DNA of 64,000 nt, taken from assembly GCF_004795055.1 (NCBI RefSeq), contig NZ_SSBJ01000001.1:62001-126000 (forward strand), read 5' to 3'. The first letter of the stretch is position 1. Each line of letters starts with the position of its first letter. Below, piece after piece: positions 32,356 through 40,347 of this stretch. Both the position numbers and the translations under genes were made by a program. The notes below the pieces were generated by a model, which ran no database searches, had not been told where the DNA came from, and was given only the letters and a program-made list of their open reading frames with translations. Source of the stretch: Streptomyces sp. A1136 (lineage in GTDB: Bacteria > Actinomycetota > Actinomycetes > Streptomycetales > Streptomycetaceae).

Positions 32356-34161
32356 CTACTGGTGCGGCTTGACCGACTTCTCGACCGGCTCGGAGGACTT
32401 GGTCTCCACCGGCTTGCGCAGCGCGATGTTGAGCTCGCGCAGACGGGACTCCTCCAGCACCGTCGGCGCGCCCATCATCAGGTCCTGCGCGTTGCCGTTC
32501 AGCGGGAAGGCGATCGTCTCGCGGATGTTCGGCTCGTCGGCCAGGAGCATCACGATGCGGTCGACGCCGGGGGCGATGCCACCGTGCGGCGGGGCGCCGA
32601 GACGGAACGCGCGCAGCATGCCGGCGAACTCCCGCTCGACGGTCTCCGCGTCGTAACCGGCGATCTCGAAGGCCTTGAGCATGACCTCGGGCTCGTGGTT
32701 GCGGATGGCGCCGGAGGACAGCTCGATGCCGTTGCAGACGATGTCGTACTGCCAGGCCAGGATGTCGAGCGGGTCCTTCTCCTCCAGGTCCTTCATGCCG
32801 CCCTGCGGCATCGAGAAGGGGTTGTGCGAGAAGTCAATCTTGCCGGTCTCCTCGTCCTTCTCGTACATCGGGAAGTCGACGATCCAGCAGAAGCGGAAGA
32901 CGTTCTCCTCGAACTGGCCGGCGCGCTTGGCGGCCTCGACCCGGACCGGGCCCATGATCTTGGAGACCTCGTCGAACTCGCCCGCGCCGAAGAAGACGGC
33001 GTGGCCGGCGGCCAGGCCGAGACGCTCGGTGAGGACCTTGATGTTCTCCTCGGTGAGGAACTTGGCGATGGGGCCCGTCAGGCCGCCGTCCTCGCCCACG
33101 CGCACCCAGGCCAGGCCCTTGGCGCCCAGCGAGATCGCGTACTCGCCCAGACCGTCGAAGAACTTGCGCGGCTGCCCGGCGGTGTCCGGGACGGCCAGCG
33201 CACGCACGTGCTTGCCGGCGAACGCCTTGAACTCCGAGCCCTCGAAGACGTCGGAGATGTCGACGAGCTCCAGCTTCGCGCGCAGGTCGGGCTTGTCGTT
33301 GCCGTACTTGAGCATCGACTCGCGGAACGGGATGCGCGGGAACGGCGAGGTGACCGCGCGGCCGCCGCCGAACTCGGTGAAGAGCTCGGTCATCAGCTTC
33401 TCGATGGGCTGGAAGACGTCTTCCTGCTCGACGAAGGACATCTCGACGTCGAGCTGGTAGAACTCGCCCGGCGAGCGGTCGGCGCGGGCGTCCTCGTCGC
33501 GGAAGCAGGGCGCGATCTGGAAGTACCGGTCGAAGCCGGAGATCATCAGCAGCTGCTTGAACTGCTGCGGCGCCTGCGGGAGGGCGTAGAACTTGCCCGG
33601 GTTCAGGCGGGAGGGGACGACGAAGTCACGGGCGCCCTCGGGGGAGGTCGCGGTGAGGATCGGGGTCGCCATCTCGTTGAAGCCGAGGGCCACCATCTTG
33701 GAGCGGATGGAGGCGATGACGGCCGAGCGCAGCATGATGTTGCGGTGCATGCGCTCGCGGCGCAGGTCGAGGAAGCGGTACTCCAGGCGCCGCTCCTCGT
33801 TCACCCCGTCGTCGGTGTTGATCGTGAAGGGCAGCGGGCCGGCCGCGCCGAGCACCTCGACCTCGGAGACCTCGATCTCGATCTCGCCGGTGGGCAGCTC
33901 GGGGTTGACGTTGTCCGCGCCGCGGGAGACGACCTTGCCGTCGATCCGGACGACGGTCTCCTTGCTGACGCTGCTCAGCGCCTCGTTCGCGGCGGTGCCG
34001 GGGCGGGCGACGAGCTGCGTGATGCCGTAGTGGTCGCGCAGATCGATGAAGAGGATGCCGCCCAGGTCTCGACGGTTGTGCACCCAGCCGCTCAGCCGGA
34101 CGTCAGCGTTGACGTCGGAGGCACGAAGCTCGCCGCACGTGTGGGACCTGTACCGATGCAT
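32356..34161 (-). CDS. aspS: Aspartate--tRNA ligase
   Basis: 601 residues, the usual length of bacterial-type AspRS. The N-terminal OB-fold anticodon domain begins [20 protein letters not shown] and [20 protein letters not shown]. The class II catalytic core has [39 protein letters not shown] (motif 2), a bacterial GAD insertion in the middle, and [20 protein letters not shown] (motif 3). It charges tRNA-Asp, or also tRNA-Asn if the organism uses the transamidation route. Essential core gene, divergent from the multi-domain phosphatase. Confidence 0.97.
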   Translation of the reverse strand: MHRYRSHTCGELRASDVNADVRLSGWVHNRRDLGGILFIDLRDHYGITQLVARPGTAANEALSSVSKETVVRIDGKVVSRGADNVNPELPTGEIEIEVSEVEVLGAAGPLPFTINTDDGVNEERRLEYRFLDLRRERMHRNIMLRSAVIASIRSKMVALGFNEMATPILTATSPEGARDFVVPSRLNPGKFYALPQAPQQFKQLLMISGFDRYFQIAPCFRDEDARADRSPGEFYQLDVEMSFVEQEDVFQPIEKLMTELFTEFGGGRAVTSPFPRIPFRESMLKYGNDKPDLRAKLELVDISDVFEGSEFKAFAGKHVRALAVPDTAGQPRKFFDGLGEYAISLGAKGLAWVRVGEDGGLTGPIAKFLTEENIKVLTERLGLAAGHAVFFGAGEFDEVSKIMGPVRVEAAKRAGQFEENVFRFCWIVDFPMYEKDEETGKIDFSHNPFSMPQGGMKDLEEKDPLDILAWQYDIVCNGIELSSGAIRNHEPEVMLKAFEIAGYDAETVEREFAGMLRAFRLGAPPHGGIAPGVDRIVMLLADEPNIRETIAFPLNGNAQDLMMGAPTVLEESRLRELNIALRKPVETKSSEPVEKSVKPHQ

Positions 34162-34385
34162 CAGTCATCCAGTTCTTCGCGATACCAGGGTGGATTCAAC
34201 CGTCACAAGGTTACCGTCCGGGACGGGTACCGCGCTGGCGCGGCCGTGGCGGGCCCCGTACGGGAAGCCGGGGCGCCCCGTACACGCGGCCCGGCCCGCC
34301 CCGGGCGGGTGGCCGGTCCGCCCGGAACAGGGGGCCGCTCCCCCTGAACAGGCAGCGTCGGCTGATCACCTGTAAAGATGGCCGG

Positions 34386-36626
34386 GTGCGCACCGAGGAC
34401 GTCCTGGCAGCCATCGCGACCGGTCTGTGGCGATGGGACAACGCCTCCGGGATGGTCACTCTCGACAGCGAGGCCGCCCGGCTGCTCGGGCTGCCCGCCG
34501 GGCCCGCCGTCCTGCCCGAGGTGGCCGTGCGGTCGCGGTTCCACCCCGTGGACTGGAACGAGATCAACGCCATCGTGGACCTCGCCGTCGCCGAGGGCAC
34601 CCTCGCCGAGGCCCGGCTGCGGATCGTGGACGCGGAGGGGCGGGTGCTGCGCACCGTACGCAGCCGTTCCAAGCCGGTGCAGGCGCGCACCACGCGCGGC
34701 CGGGTCGACTACGAGCTGATCGGCACGGTCCAGGAGATCGCCGAGCCGCAGCCGGGGACGACCGCCGCGCACACCCCGATCACCGGGGACTGGCGGCGCT
34801 CCCGGGAGGCGTTCCTGCTGGACGCGGGCCGGGCGCTGGCCGAGGCCCGCTCGACGGCCGAGGTGCTGCGGGTCGCCGCCTCCCTCTCGATGCCGGGGTT
34901 CAGCCCGGACGGACTGGCGGTGTTCGGCGTGGACGGCGAGCGGCTGTCGGTCATCGGCCACCACGGGCACGGACCGGGGGACGAGAGCCCCTTCACGGAG
35001 ATGCGGCTGGACACGGCCTACCCGGCGGCGGAGGTGGTGCGGACCGGACGGGCGGTCTACCTGCCGACGCCCGAGGAGTACAAGCGGCGCTTCGCGGCCA
35101 CGTGGCCGCTGGCGGAGCCCTTCGGCCGGTCCTCCTGGGCCTTCGTCCCGCTGATCGTGGCCGGGCGGACCATAGGGGCGTGGATGGCGGCCTTCAAGCA
35201 CCCGGTGTCCTTCTCGCCGGACGAGCGGTCGGTGCTGACCACGGTGGCGCGGATGCTGGCCCAGGCCCTCCAGCGGGCCGGGGTGACGGAGTCCGAGCGG
35301 GAACTCACCACCGGGCTGCAACGGTCGATGATGCCCCAGCTCGGCCCCGAGATCCCGGGCATGCGGATCGCCGCACGGTACGTCCCGACCGGCGGCGGGC
35401 TCCAGGTCGGCGGCGACTGGTACGACATGATCCCGCTCCCCTCGGGTCGGTTCGCGCTGGTCATCGGCGACGTCCAGGGTCACGACGTAAGGGCGGCGGG
35501 CCTGATGGGTCAGCTCAGGATCGCGGTCCGCGCCTACGCCTCCGAGGGGCACCGGCCGGACGCGGTGCTCTCCCGGGCTTCCCGCTTCCTCGCCGGGCTG
35601 TGCTCCTCGCAGGAGAAGGACGGGCCCGACGGGTACCCCGACGGCTACTCCGAGGGGTACGCCACCGCCCACACCGCCGGAGGCTCCGACCCGGACTTCA
35701 CCAGCCCGCGCTTCGCCACCTGCCTCTACATGGAGTGCGACCCCCGCACCGGCCTCCTGGAGGTGGCCCGTGCGGGCCACCCCGACCCGGTGGTCCGGAT
35801 GACGGACGGCACGGTCCTGATGCGGCCCACGGCGGGCGGCCTCCCGCTGGGCATCGTCCCGGACACCGACTACCCCACCACCCGCTTCACCCTGGAGCCG
35901 GGCGAGACGCTGATGCTGTGCACCGACGGCCTCATCGAGACCGGCGGACACGACCTGGACACGGGCTGGGCGCGGCTGCGGGCCGTCCTGGAGGCCGCGG
36001 GCCCGGACGCCGGCGGCTCGGACGGCGACGGGCCGGACGGGGAGCACCTGGAGAAGCTCGCGGACCTGCTGGTGCAGACCGTCCACGGCCCGTCCTCGCA
36101 CCACACCACCGGCCCGCTGGCCGACCGGCGCGAGGACGACATAGCCGTGGTCCTGCTGTGCCGGGAAGGGGCGGGCTGTGGCTGCGGCACGACCGCCCCG
36201 CATTACACGCGCCCGGGCCGGCGCACCATGCTGACGGTGGCCCAGGCGGAGCCGGAACGGATCTCGGGCGCCCGGCGGCAGATCCGGGAGCTGCTGCACG
36301 ACTGGGCGGACCCGGACCAGGTGGACTCGGCGGAACTGATGGTCTCGGAGATGGTGACCAACGTACTGACGCACACCGACGGCGACGCGCTGCTGGTCGC
36401 GGAGGCGGTGGGCGAGCTGGGGACCCGGCGGCTGCGGGTGGAGGTCGCGGACTCCAGCGACGAGCTACCGCACAAGCGGCATCCGGGCGAGATGGCGTCC
36501 AGCGGACGCGGGGTGCTGCTGATGGAGATGCTGGCCGACACGTGGGGGGTCGATCCCCGCGGCGAGGGCAAGTCGATCTGGTTCGAGCTGTACGAGCAGG
36601 CGAAGGCGGACGACTCCGAGGGCTGA
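34386..36626 (+). CDS. PAS-GAF-SpoIIE(PP2C)-HATPase multi-domain regulator
   Basis: 746 residues from GTG 34386. Order: a PAS-like domain (about 1-110; GLWRWDNASGMVTLDSEAAR), a GAF domain (about 140-310; FLLDAGRALAEARSTAEVLR), a SpoIIE/PP2C phosphatase (about 315-590; LQVGGDWYDMIPLPSGRF, VIGDVQGHDVRAAGLMGQ, LCTDGLIE, DDIAVVLLC), and a C-terminal GHKL ATPase (about 615-740; AELMVSEMVTNVLTHTDGD, SSGRGVLLMEMLADTWGVD). Phosphatase and anti-sigma-kinase-like modules in one chain are typical of Streptomyces partner-switching regulators. The PAS and GAF domains should sense small ligands or redox state. Target sigma pathway unknown. Confidence 0.94.
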   Translation: MRTEDVLAAIATGLWRWDNASGMVTLDSEAARLLGLPAGPAVLPEVAVRSRFHPVDWNEINAIVDLAVAEGTLAEARLRIVDAEGRVLRTVRSRSKPVQARTTRGRVDYELIGTVQEIAEPQPGTTAAHTPITGDWRRSREAFLLDAGRALAEARSTAEVLRVAASLSMPGFSPDGLAVFGVDGERLSVIGHHGHGPGDESPFTEMRLDTAYPAAEVVRTGRAVYLPTPEEYKRRFAATWPLAEPFGRSSWAFVPLIVAGRTIGAWMAAFKHPVSFSPDERSVLTTVARMLAQALQRAGVTESERELTTGLQRSMMPQLGPEIPGMRIAARYVPTGGGLQVGGDWYDMIPLPSGRFALVIGDVQGHDVRAAGLMGQLRIAVRAYASEGHRPDAVLSRASRFLAGLCSSQEKDGPDGYPDGYSEGYATAHTAGGSDPDFTSPRFATCLYMECDPRTGLLEVARAGHPDPVVRMTDGTVLMRPTAGGLPLGIVPDTDYPTTRFTLEPGETLMLCTDGLIETGGHDLDTGWARLRAVLEAAGPDAGGSDGDGPDGEHLEKLADLLVQTVHGPSSHHTTGPLADRREDDIAVVLLCREGAGCGCGTTAPHYTRPGRRTMLTVAQAEPERISGARRQIRELLHDWADPDQVDSAELMVSEMVTNVLTHTDGDALLVAEAVGELGTRRLRVEVADSSDELPHKRHPGEMASSGRGVLLMEMLADTWGVDPRGEGKSIWFELYEQAKADDSEG

Positions 36627-36731
36627 CACCCGCCTCCCACCGGCTCCCGTCAACCCCGCGGCACCGGCCCGGTCCCCGCTCATACGGGCCGTACGGGTCA
36701 GACTGGCGGGAGCAACGGCATAGGTGCCCGA

Positions 36732-36806
36732 TCCCGGCACCGGTGCGCGCGAGGGGGGTCGGGCACCGGTGCCGGGAGGGGAGTGGCGCGCGGGGGCGCG
36801 CCACTC
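36732..36806. terminator. Double hairpin between convergent genes
   Basis: First a 15-bp inverted repeat (arms 36732-36746 and 36763-36777), then a 10-bp perfect stem (GAGTGGCGCG at 36781-36790, CGCGCCACTC at 36797-36806, loop of six). They lie between the multi-domain phosphatase gene and the convergent pirin gene. Confidence 0.85.
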
Positions 36807-36810
36807 GCCG

Positions 36811-37773
36811 TCAGAGGGTGCGGGGGGTGGTGGGGACGGTGCCCAGGCGACCGGCCTGGAAGTCGTCGAACGCCTGCTGGAGTTCGTGCTTGCTGTTCAT
36901 CACGAACGGTCCGTAGTGCGCCATCGGCTCCCGGATGGGACGGCCACCGAGCAGGACGATCTCCAGCGCCGGGGCGTTGGAGTCCTGCGAGGCGTCCGCA
37001 CGCACCGTGAGCGAGCCGCCCTCGCCGAACACGGCCGTCTGCCCGGTCTGGACTGGTCGCCGGTCCTCGCCGACCGAGCCGCGCCCGGCCATGACGTAGG
37101 CGAGGGCGTTGAAGTCCTCGCGCCACGGGAGGGTGATCTGCGCGCCCGGGGCGACGGTCGCGTGGATCATCGTGATCGGGGTGTGGGTGATGCCCGGGCC
37201 CTGGTGCCCGTCGAGCTCACCGGCGATCACACGGAGCAGCGAGCCGCCGTCCGGGGTGGTCAGCAGCTGCACCTGACCGCCGCCGATGTCCTGGTAGCGC
37301 GGGGGCATCATCTTGTCGGAGGCGGGGAGGTTCACCCACAGCTGGAGGCCGTGGAAGAGCCCGCCGCTGACGACGAGCGACTCCGGCGGGGCCTCGATGT
37401 GCAGGAGGCCGGAACCGGCGGTCATCCACTGCGTGTCGCCGCCGTTGATGACTCCGCCGCCGCCGTTGCTGTCCTGGTGGACGAAGGTTCCGTCGATCAG
37501 GTAGGTCACGGTCTCGAAGCCGCGGTGCGGGTGCCAGGGGGTGCCCTTGGGCTCGCCCGGCGCGTACTCCACCTCGCCCATCTGGTCCATCATGATGAAC
37601 GGGTCGAGGTACTGGTAGTTGATCCCGGCGAACGCGCGGCGCACCGGGAATCCCTCGCCCTCGAAACCACCGGGGGCGGTCGTGACGGCCAGCACCTTTC
37701 GGGCGGCGGTCTCCGGGGCCGGTTCCGCGACGCGGGGGAGCGTCAACGGGTTCTCCACAGTCACTGCAGGCAT
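36811..37773 (-). CDS. Pirin family protein
   Basis: 320 residues from ATG 37773, preceded by AAGGAGG. The bicupin fold is recognisable by DPFIMMDQMGEVEYAPGEPK, WHPHRGFETVTYLIDG with metal-binding His residues, WMTAGSGLLHIEAPPES and, further on, GGLFHGLQLWVNLPASDKM. Pirins bind iron and can act as quercetin dioxygenases or as regulators of metabolic enzymes. Here the reaction is unknown. A perfect 9-bp inverted repeat at 37792-37814, just before the ribosome-binding site, suggests tight control by a regulator encoded elsewhere. Confidence 0.92.
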   Translation of the reverse strand: MPAVTVENPLTLPRVAEPAPETAARKVLAVTTAPGGFEGEGFPVRRAFAGINYQYLDPFIMMDQMGEVEYAPGEPKGTPWHPHRGFETVTYLIDGTFVHQDSNGGGGVINGGDTQWMTAGSGLLHIEAPPESLVVSGGLFHGLQLWVNLPASDKMMPPRYQDIGGGQVQLLTTPDGGSLLRVIAGELDGHQGPGITHTPITMIHATVAPGAQITLPWREDFNALAYVMAGRGSVGEDRRPVQTGQTAVFGEGGSLTVRADASQDSNAPALEIVLLGGRPIREPMAHYGPFVMNSKHELQQAFDDFQAGRLGTVPTTPRTL

Positions 37774-37791
37774 GTCGGAACCTCCTTCTGC

Positions 37792-37814
37792 TTCGACTTT
37801 AGTTGAAAGTCGAA
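37792..37814. promoter_or_regulatory. Perfect palindromic operator before the pirin gene
   Basis: TTCGACTTT (37792-37800) and AAAGTCGAA (37806-37814) are perfect 9-bp arms around AGTTG. It is 19-41 bases before the start codon, and AT-rich against the local background. MarR- or TetR-type regulators use sites of this kind. Confidence 0.7.
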
Positions 37815-37882
37815 CTTTCTGCCACACCCGACTGAACAGCGCCCCCCTCGTCCGCATTCCCGCCCGGTCCCGGACACGACGA

Positions 37883-37918
37883 AGCCCGCCCCCGCCGGGG
37901 ATTCGGCGGGGGCGGGCT
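37883..37918. terminator. Hairpin between the SseB-like and pirin genes
   Basis: Perfect 14-bp stem, arms 37883-37896 and 37905-37918, with an 8-base loop, downstream of the SseB-like gene on the minus strand. Confidence 0.85.
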
Positions 37919-37949
37919 GGGGGTGCGTTCGCGCGGGGCGGCCGGCCGG

Positions 37950-37997
37950 CTGCGCGGCAATGGCGACTAGCCGCCTGCGCGGCAATGGCGTCTAGCC
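37950..37997. repeat. 25-base tandem duplication at the 3' end of the SseB-like gene
   Basis: Copies at 37950-37972 and 37975-37997 match at 22 of 23 bases (CTGCGCGGCAATGGCG then A/T then CTAGCC). The second copy contains the gene's stop codon, so the gene end has been duplicated downstream. Confidence 0.9.
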
Positions 37998-38450
37998 ATA
38001 CATGCGGCGCATCGCGTAGTCGACCATCTGCTCGACCGCCTTCGCGTCGAACACCATCCGGTGGTCGCCCTCCATGTCGAGGACGAAGCCGTACCCGGTC
38101 GGGAGCAGGTCGATGACCTCGGCTCCGGTGATCACGAAGTACTTGGACTCCTTGCCCGCGTACCGGCGGAGCTCCTTGAGCGTGGTGAACATCGGGATGA
38201 CCGGCTGCTGCGTGTTGTGCAGCGCCAGGAAGCCGGGGGTCTCACCGCGCGGGCAGTAGACCTTCGAGGTGGCGAAGATCTGCTGGAAGTCCTCGGCGGC
38301 GAGCTGCCCCGTGGTGAAGGCCCGCACGGCGTCCGCGAGCGAGGGCGGGGACGGCTCGGGGTACAGCGGCGGCGCCTGTTGCGCGTACCCCTGAGAGGGC
38401 TGCTGCGCGTAGCCCTGCTGGGCACCCGGGTTCTGGTCGTAGCCGTACAT
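37992..38450 (-). CDS. SseB-like N-terminal domain protein
   Basis: 152 residues. The first 35 are a Gln/Gly/Tyr/Pro-rich tail (QQGYAQQPSQGYAQQAPP) with a repeated SQGYAQQ/QQGYAQQ motif. The remainder (LADAVRAFTTGQLAAEDFQQ, VYCPRGETPGFLALHNTQQP, VIPMFTTLKELRRYAGKES) fits the SseB N-terminal domain, common in actinomycetes and of unknown function, probably protein binding. The C-terminus ends DYAMRRMYG. A terminator and a tandem duplication follow. DUF397 lies 48 bases upstream on the same strand. Confidence 0.8.
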   Translation of the reverse strand: MYGYDQNPGAQQGYAQQPSQGYAQQAPPLYPEPSPPSLADAVRAFTTGQLAAEDFQQIFATSKVYCPRGETPGFLALHNTQQPVIPMFTTLKELRRYAGKESKYFVITGAEVIDLLPTGYGFVLDMEGDHRMVFDAKAVEQMVDYAMRRMYG

Positions 38451-38498
38451 GGGCCGAAGCCTATCGAGGCGGTGGGCCGCCTGGCGGCCAAGTTCCGG

Positions 38499-38702
38499 TC
38501 AGACCGCCTTGAGGGTGGCGATGAAGGGCGCCCACGCCGCCGCCGTGACGACGATCGCGGGGCCGCCCGGCCGCTTCGAGTCCCGGACGGGCACGACCCC
38601 GTCCAGCCCGTCCGCCACCTCGACGCAGTCCCCGTTGTCGCCGTTGGTGTAGCTGCTCGTCCGCCAGACGGCCTTGGGGAAATCAGCTGCGCTGCTTGCC
38701 AT
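38499..38702 (-). CDS. DUF397 domain protein
   Basis: 67 residues, WRTSSYTNGDNGDCVEVAD and VVPVRDSKRPGGPAIVVTAA being the DUF397 signature. These small proteins pair with Scr1/DUF5753-type XRE regulators and, in characterised cases, bind them as antitoxin- or antagonist-like partners. The start overlaps the 3' end of the XRE gene by 20 bases, so they are co-expressed. Confidence 0.93.
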   Translation of the reverse strand: MASSAADFPKAVWRTSSYTNGDNGDCVEVADGLDGVVPVRDSKRPGGPAIVVTAAAWAPFIATLKAV

Positions 38703-39534
38703 TTCGTAGGTCCTCGGCTGTCGATTCGATCATGGCGAGGGACGCCTCAGACGACAGTGCGGCGGCCCTGAGCCGATCGTATGCCTTCAGGTACCGCTTC
38801 ACCTGTGCCGGATCGTCAATGAGTTGGCCGTCATACGGGCCCTCGGTGTACATGACCGGCGGCTCCTCGTCGAACTCCATGAGCTTCATCGACTGCCCCA
38901 TGAACGGGCTGAGGGGTGCATTCCACAGAAGGATCTGTGGAACGATCCGGCGGCGGCGCGCCAGTGCGGCCACGTGTTCCAGCTGATCCGCCATCTCCTC
39001 GGGCGGCAAAAGTGGGCTCCGCAGCAGCGACTCGTGCAGGATCACCCAGTATTCCGGCCGCTGCGGTTCATCAAGGAGCCGTCCTCGCTGAAGTCGGTTC
39101 CGCACCTTCACGTCCACCTCTTCCGGCAGGTCGAGAGGGTGCGTGACATGCGTGATCGCCCGGGTGTACGGCGCCGTGTGCAGCAGCCCGGGAATGAGCG
39201 CAGGGGCCCACTCCTCGATGGACCGGGCCCGCTTCTCCATCTCGGCAACCGGGGCGAAGTACGGCGCGAGGGTGCCGTTGCGAGCCTTACGGACGTCCTC
39301 GCAGCACCGCTCGAAGAAGCCGTCCGTCCTCAGGACGGCATCCACATGACGCGCCAAATCCAACGGCATCCGCCGCTGGGCCCGTTCGATCTCGCTCAGG
39401 TAGCTGACCCCGTAGAAGCTGCCCTCGACCGTCTGCTCCAGCGTCAGGCCCGCCGCCTCGCGTTTCCAGCGCAACTCCTTGCCGTAGAAGGCCGGCACGC
39501 TCGCCGAGCCGTCAATGTCCTTCCGTGCGGCCAT
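38683..39534 (-). CDS. XRE-family regulator with DUF5753 (Scr1/WhiJ-like)
   Basis: 283 residues from ATG 39534. The N-terminal helix-turn-helix is FYGKELRWKREAAGLTLEQT and FYGVSYLSEIERAQRRMPLD. The rest is the DUF5753 ligand/partner domain, with RARSIEEWAPALIPGLLHTA, YTRAITHV, EYWVILHESLLRSPL and MYTEGPYDGQLI as typical blocks. Such regulators form three-part loci with DUF397 proteins and small HATPases that influence development and antibiotic output in Streptomyces. Here DUF397 is directly downstream and an HATPase gene (39861) is divergent, so the full set is present. Confidence 0.92.
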   Translation of the reverse strand: MAARKDIDGSASVPAFYGKELRWKREAAGLTLEQTVEGSFYGVSYLSEIERAQRRMPLDLARHVDAVLRTDGFFERCCEDVRKARNGTLAPYFAPVAEMEKRARSIEEWAPALIPGLLHTAPYTRAITHVTHPLDLPEEVDVKVRNRLQRGRLLDEPQRPEYWVILHESLLRSPLLPPEEMADQLEHVAALARRRRIVPQILLWNAPLSPFMGQSMKLMEFDEEPPVMYTEGPYDGQLIDDPAQVKRYLKAYDRLRAAALSSEASLAMIESTAEDLRNGKQRS

Positions 39535-39608
39535 CGTCGGGCCCGCCTTTCCACACCTCGCACAGTGGAGCCGAAAACCCTTCCCACGGTACGCACCCCG
39601 GCCGCACG

Positions 39609-39628
39609 CTGTGAGCGGTTCGTCACAG
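39609..39628. promoter_or_regulatory. Inverted repeat between the XRE and HATPase transcription units
   Basis: CTGTGA (39609-39614) and TCACAG (39623-39628), perfect 6-bp arms around 8 bases, in the divergent promoter region. Candidate binding site for the XRE regulator; CRP-type sites have similar half-sites but a 6-base spacer. Confidence 0.45.
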
Positions 39629-39657
39629 TCAGTCCGCACCCGGAACGGAAACCCCCC

Positions 39658-39864
39658 ATGAGCACACACCCCGCCGACCGCGAGGCCATCGAGGCCTTGG
39701 CGCAGCTCCGCGCCGCGCTCGCCGCCCACGGGATCACGTTGCCCTCCCTCGACCTCCACCTCGCCTCCTACGCCAGCGGCTACGGCAACCCGCCCCTGAT
39801 CACCCTCGGCAACTGCAACACCGCCACCGCGCAGCGCCTGGCCGCCGTACTGGCCGACCGGTGA
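39658..39864 (+). CDS. Small hypothetical protein upstream of the HATPase gene
   Basis: 68 residues, MSTHPADREAIEALAQLRAA then LAAHGITLPSLDLHLASYAS, with an amphipathic helix followed by a short polar region. Overlaps the HATPase gene by four bases (GTGA), so it is translationally coupled. Proteins of this type accompany anti-sigma-type ATPases in such loci, but I do not know the role. ATG 39658 follows CGGAACGGAA. Confidence 0.72.
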   Translation: MSTHPADREAIEALAQLRAALAAHGITLPSLDLHLASYASGYGNPPLITLGNCNTATAQRLAAVLADR

Positions 39865-40280
39865 ACGGGCTCAGCATGCGGCTGCTCGCCACGCCCGAGG
39901 CGGTGGCCGGCATCAGGCGGGCCGTACGGGAACACCTCGGGGAGCCGTGCGACGACGTACAGCTCTGCGTCAGCGAGCTGCTGGCCAACGTGATCACCCA
40001 CGTCGGCGCGGGCACCCCCGTCACCCTGCGCGTCACCACCCCGCGGATCACCGGAAGGGCAGCCCGTACGCGGGTCGAGCTCACCGACCCCGATCCGCGC
40101 GCGTGGCCCGTACTGCGCCGGGCAACCGGAACCGACGAGTCCGGGCGCGGGCTGGCCCTGCTCGACGCGGTGGCCCTGCGCTGGGGGGTGACACAGGGCG
40201 CGGGATGCAAGACGGTGTGGTGCGAGCTTGAGCCTGGTCACAGTCCGGACCGAAGGGTTGCTCTTATTACCGGCGGGTAG
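39861..40280 (+). CDS. Anti-sigma-factor-type ATP-binding protein (HATPase_c)
   Basis: 139 residues. The GHKL N-box is [19 protein letters not shown], the G1-type region is [11 protein letters not shown], and [20 protein letters not shown] plus KTVWCELE complete the fold. Same class as RsbW-like kinases and AbaA-locus ATPases. GTG 39861 overlaps the upstream stop codon. The last codons overlap an inverted repeat (40268-40279) that may be part of the acyl-CoA dehydrogenase promoter. Confidence 0.85.
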   Translation: MNGLSMRLLATPEAVAGIRRAVREHLGEPCDDVQLCVSELLANVITHVGAGTPVTLRVTTPRITGRAARTRVELTDPDPRAWPVLRRATGTDESGRGLALLDAVALRWGVTQGAGCKTVWCELEPGHSPDRRVALITGG

Positions 40281-40303
40281 CATCATGTTGTTACCGATTG
40301 GTA
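40268..40303. promoter_or_regulatory. Two TACC-N4-GGTA inverted repeats upstream of acyl-CoA dehydrogenase
   Basis: TACC-GGCG-GGTA at 40268-40279 and TACC-GATT-GGTA at 40292-40303, 24 bases apart. The first overlaps the stop codon of the preceding gene. TetR-family fatty-acid regulators use operators of this layout. Confidence 0.55.
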
Positions 40304-40347
40304 TGTACGAGGAACCTGTCTCCCCGAGCCTTAACGGAGCCGTCGCC

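Noticed and set aside
32362..34347. 661-codon plus-strand open frame opposite aspS
   Set aside because: Antisense to an essential tRNA synthetase gene with normal length and motifs.
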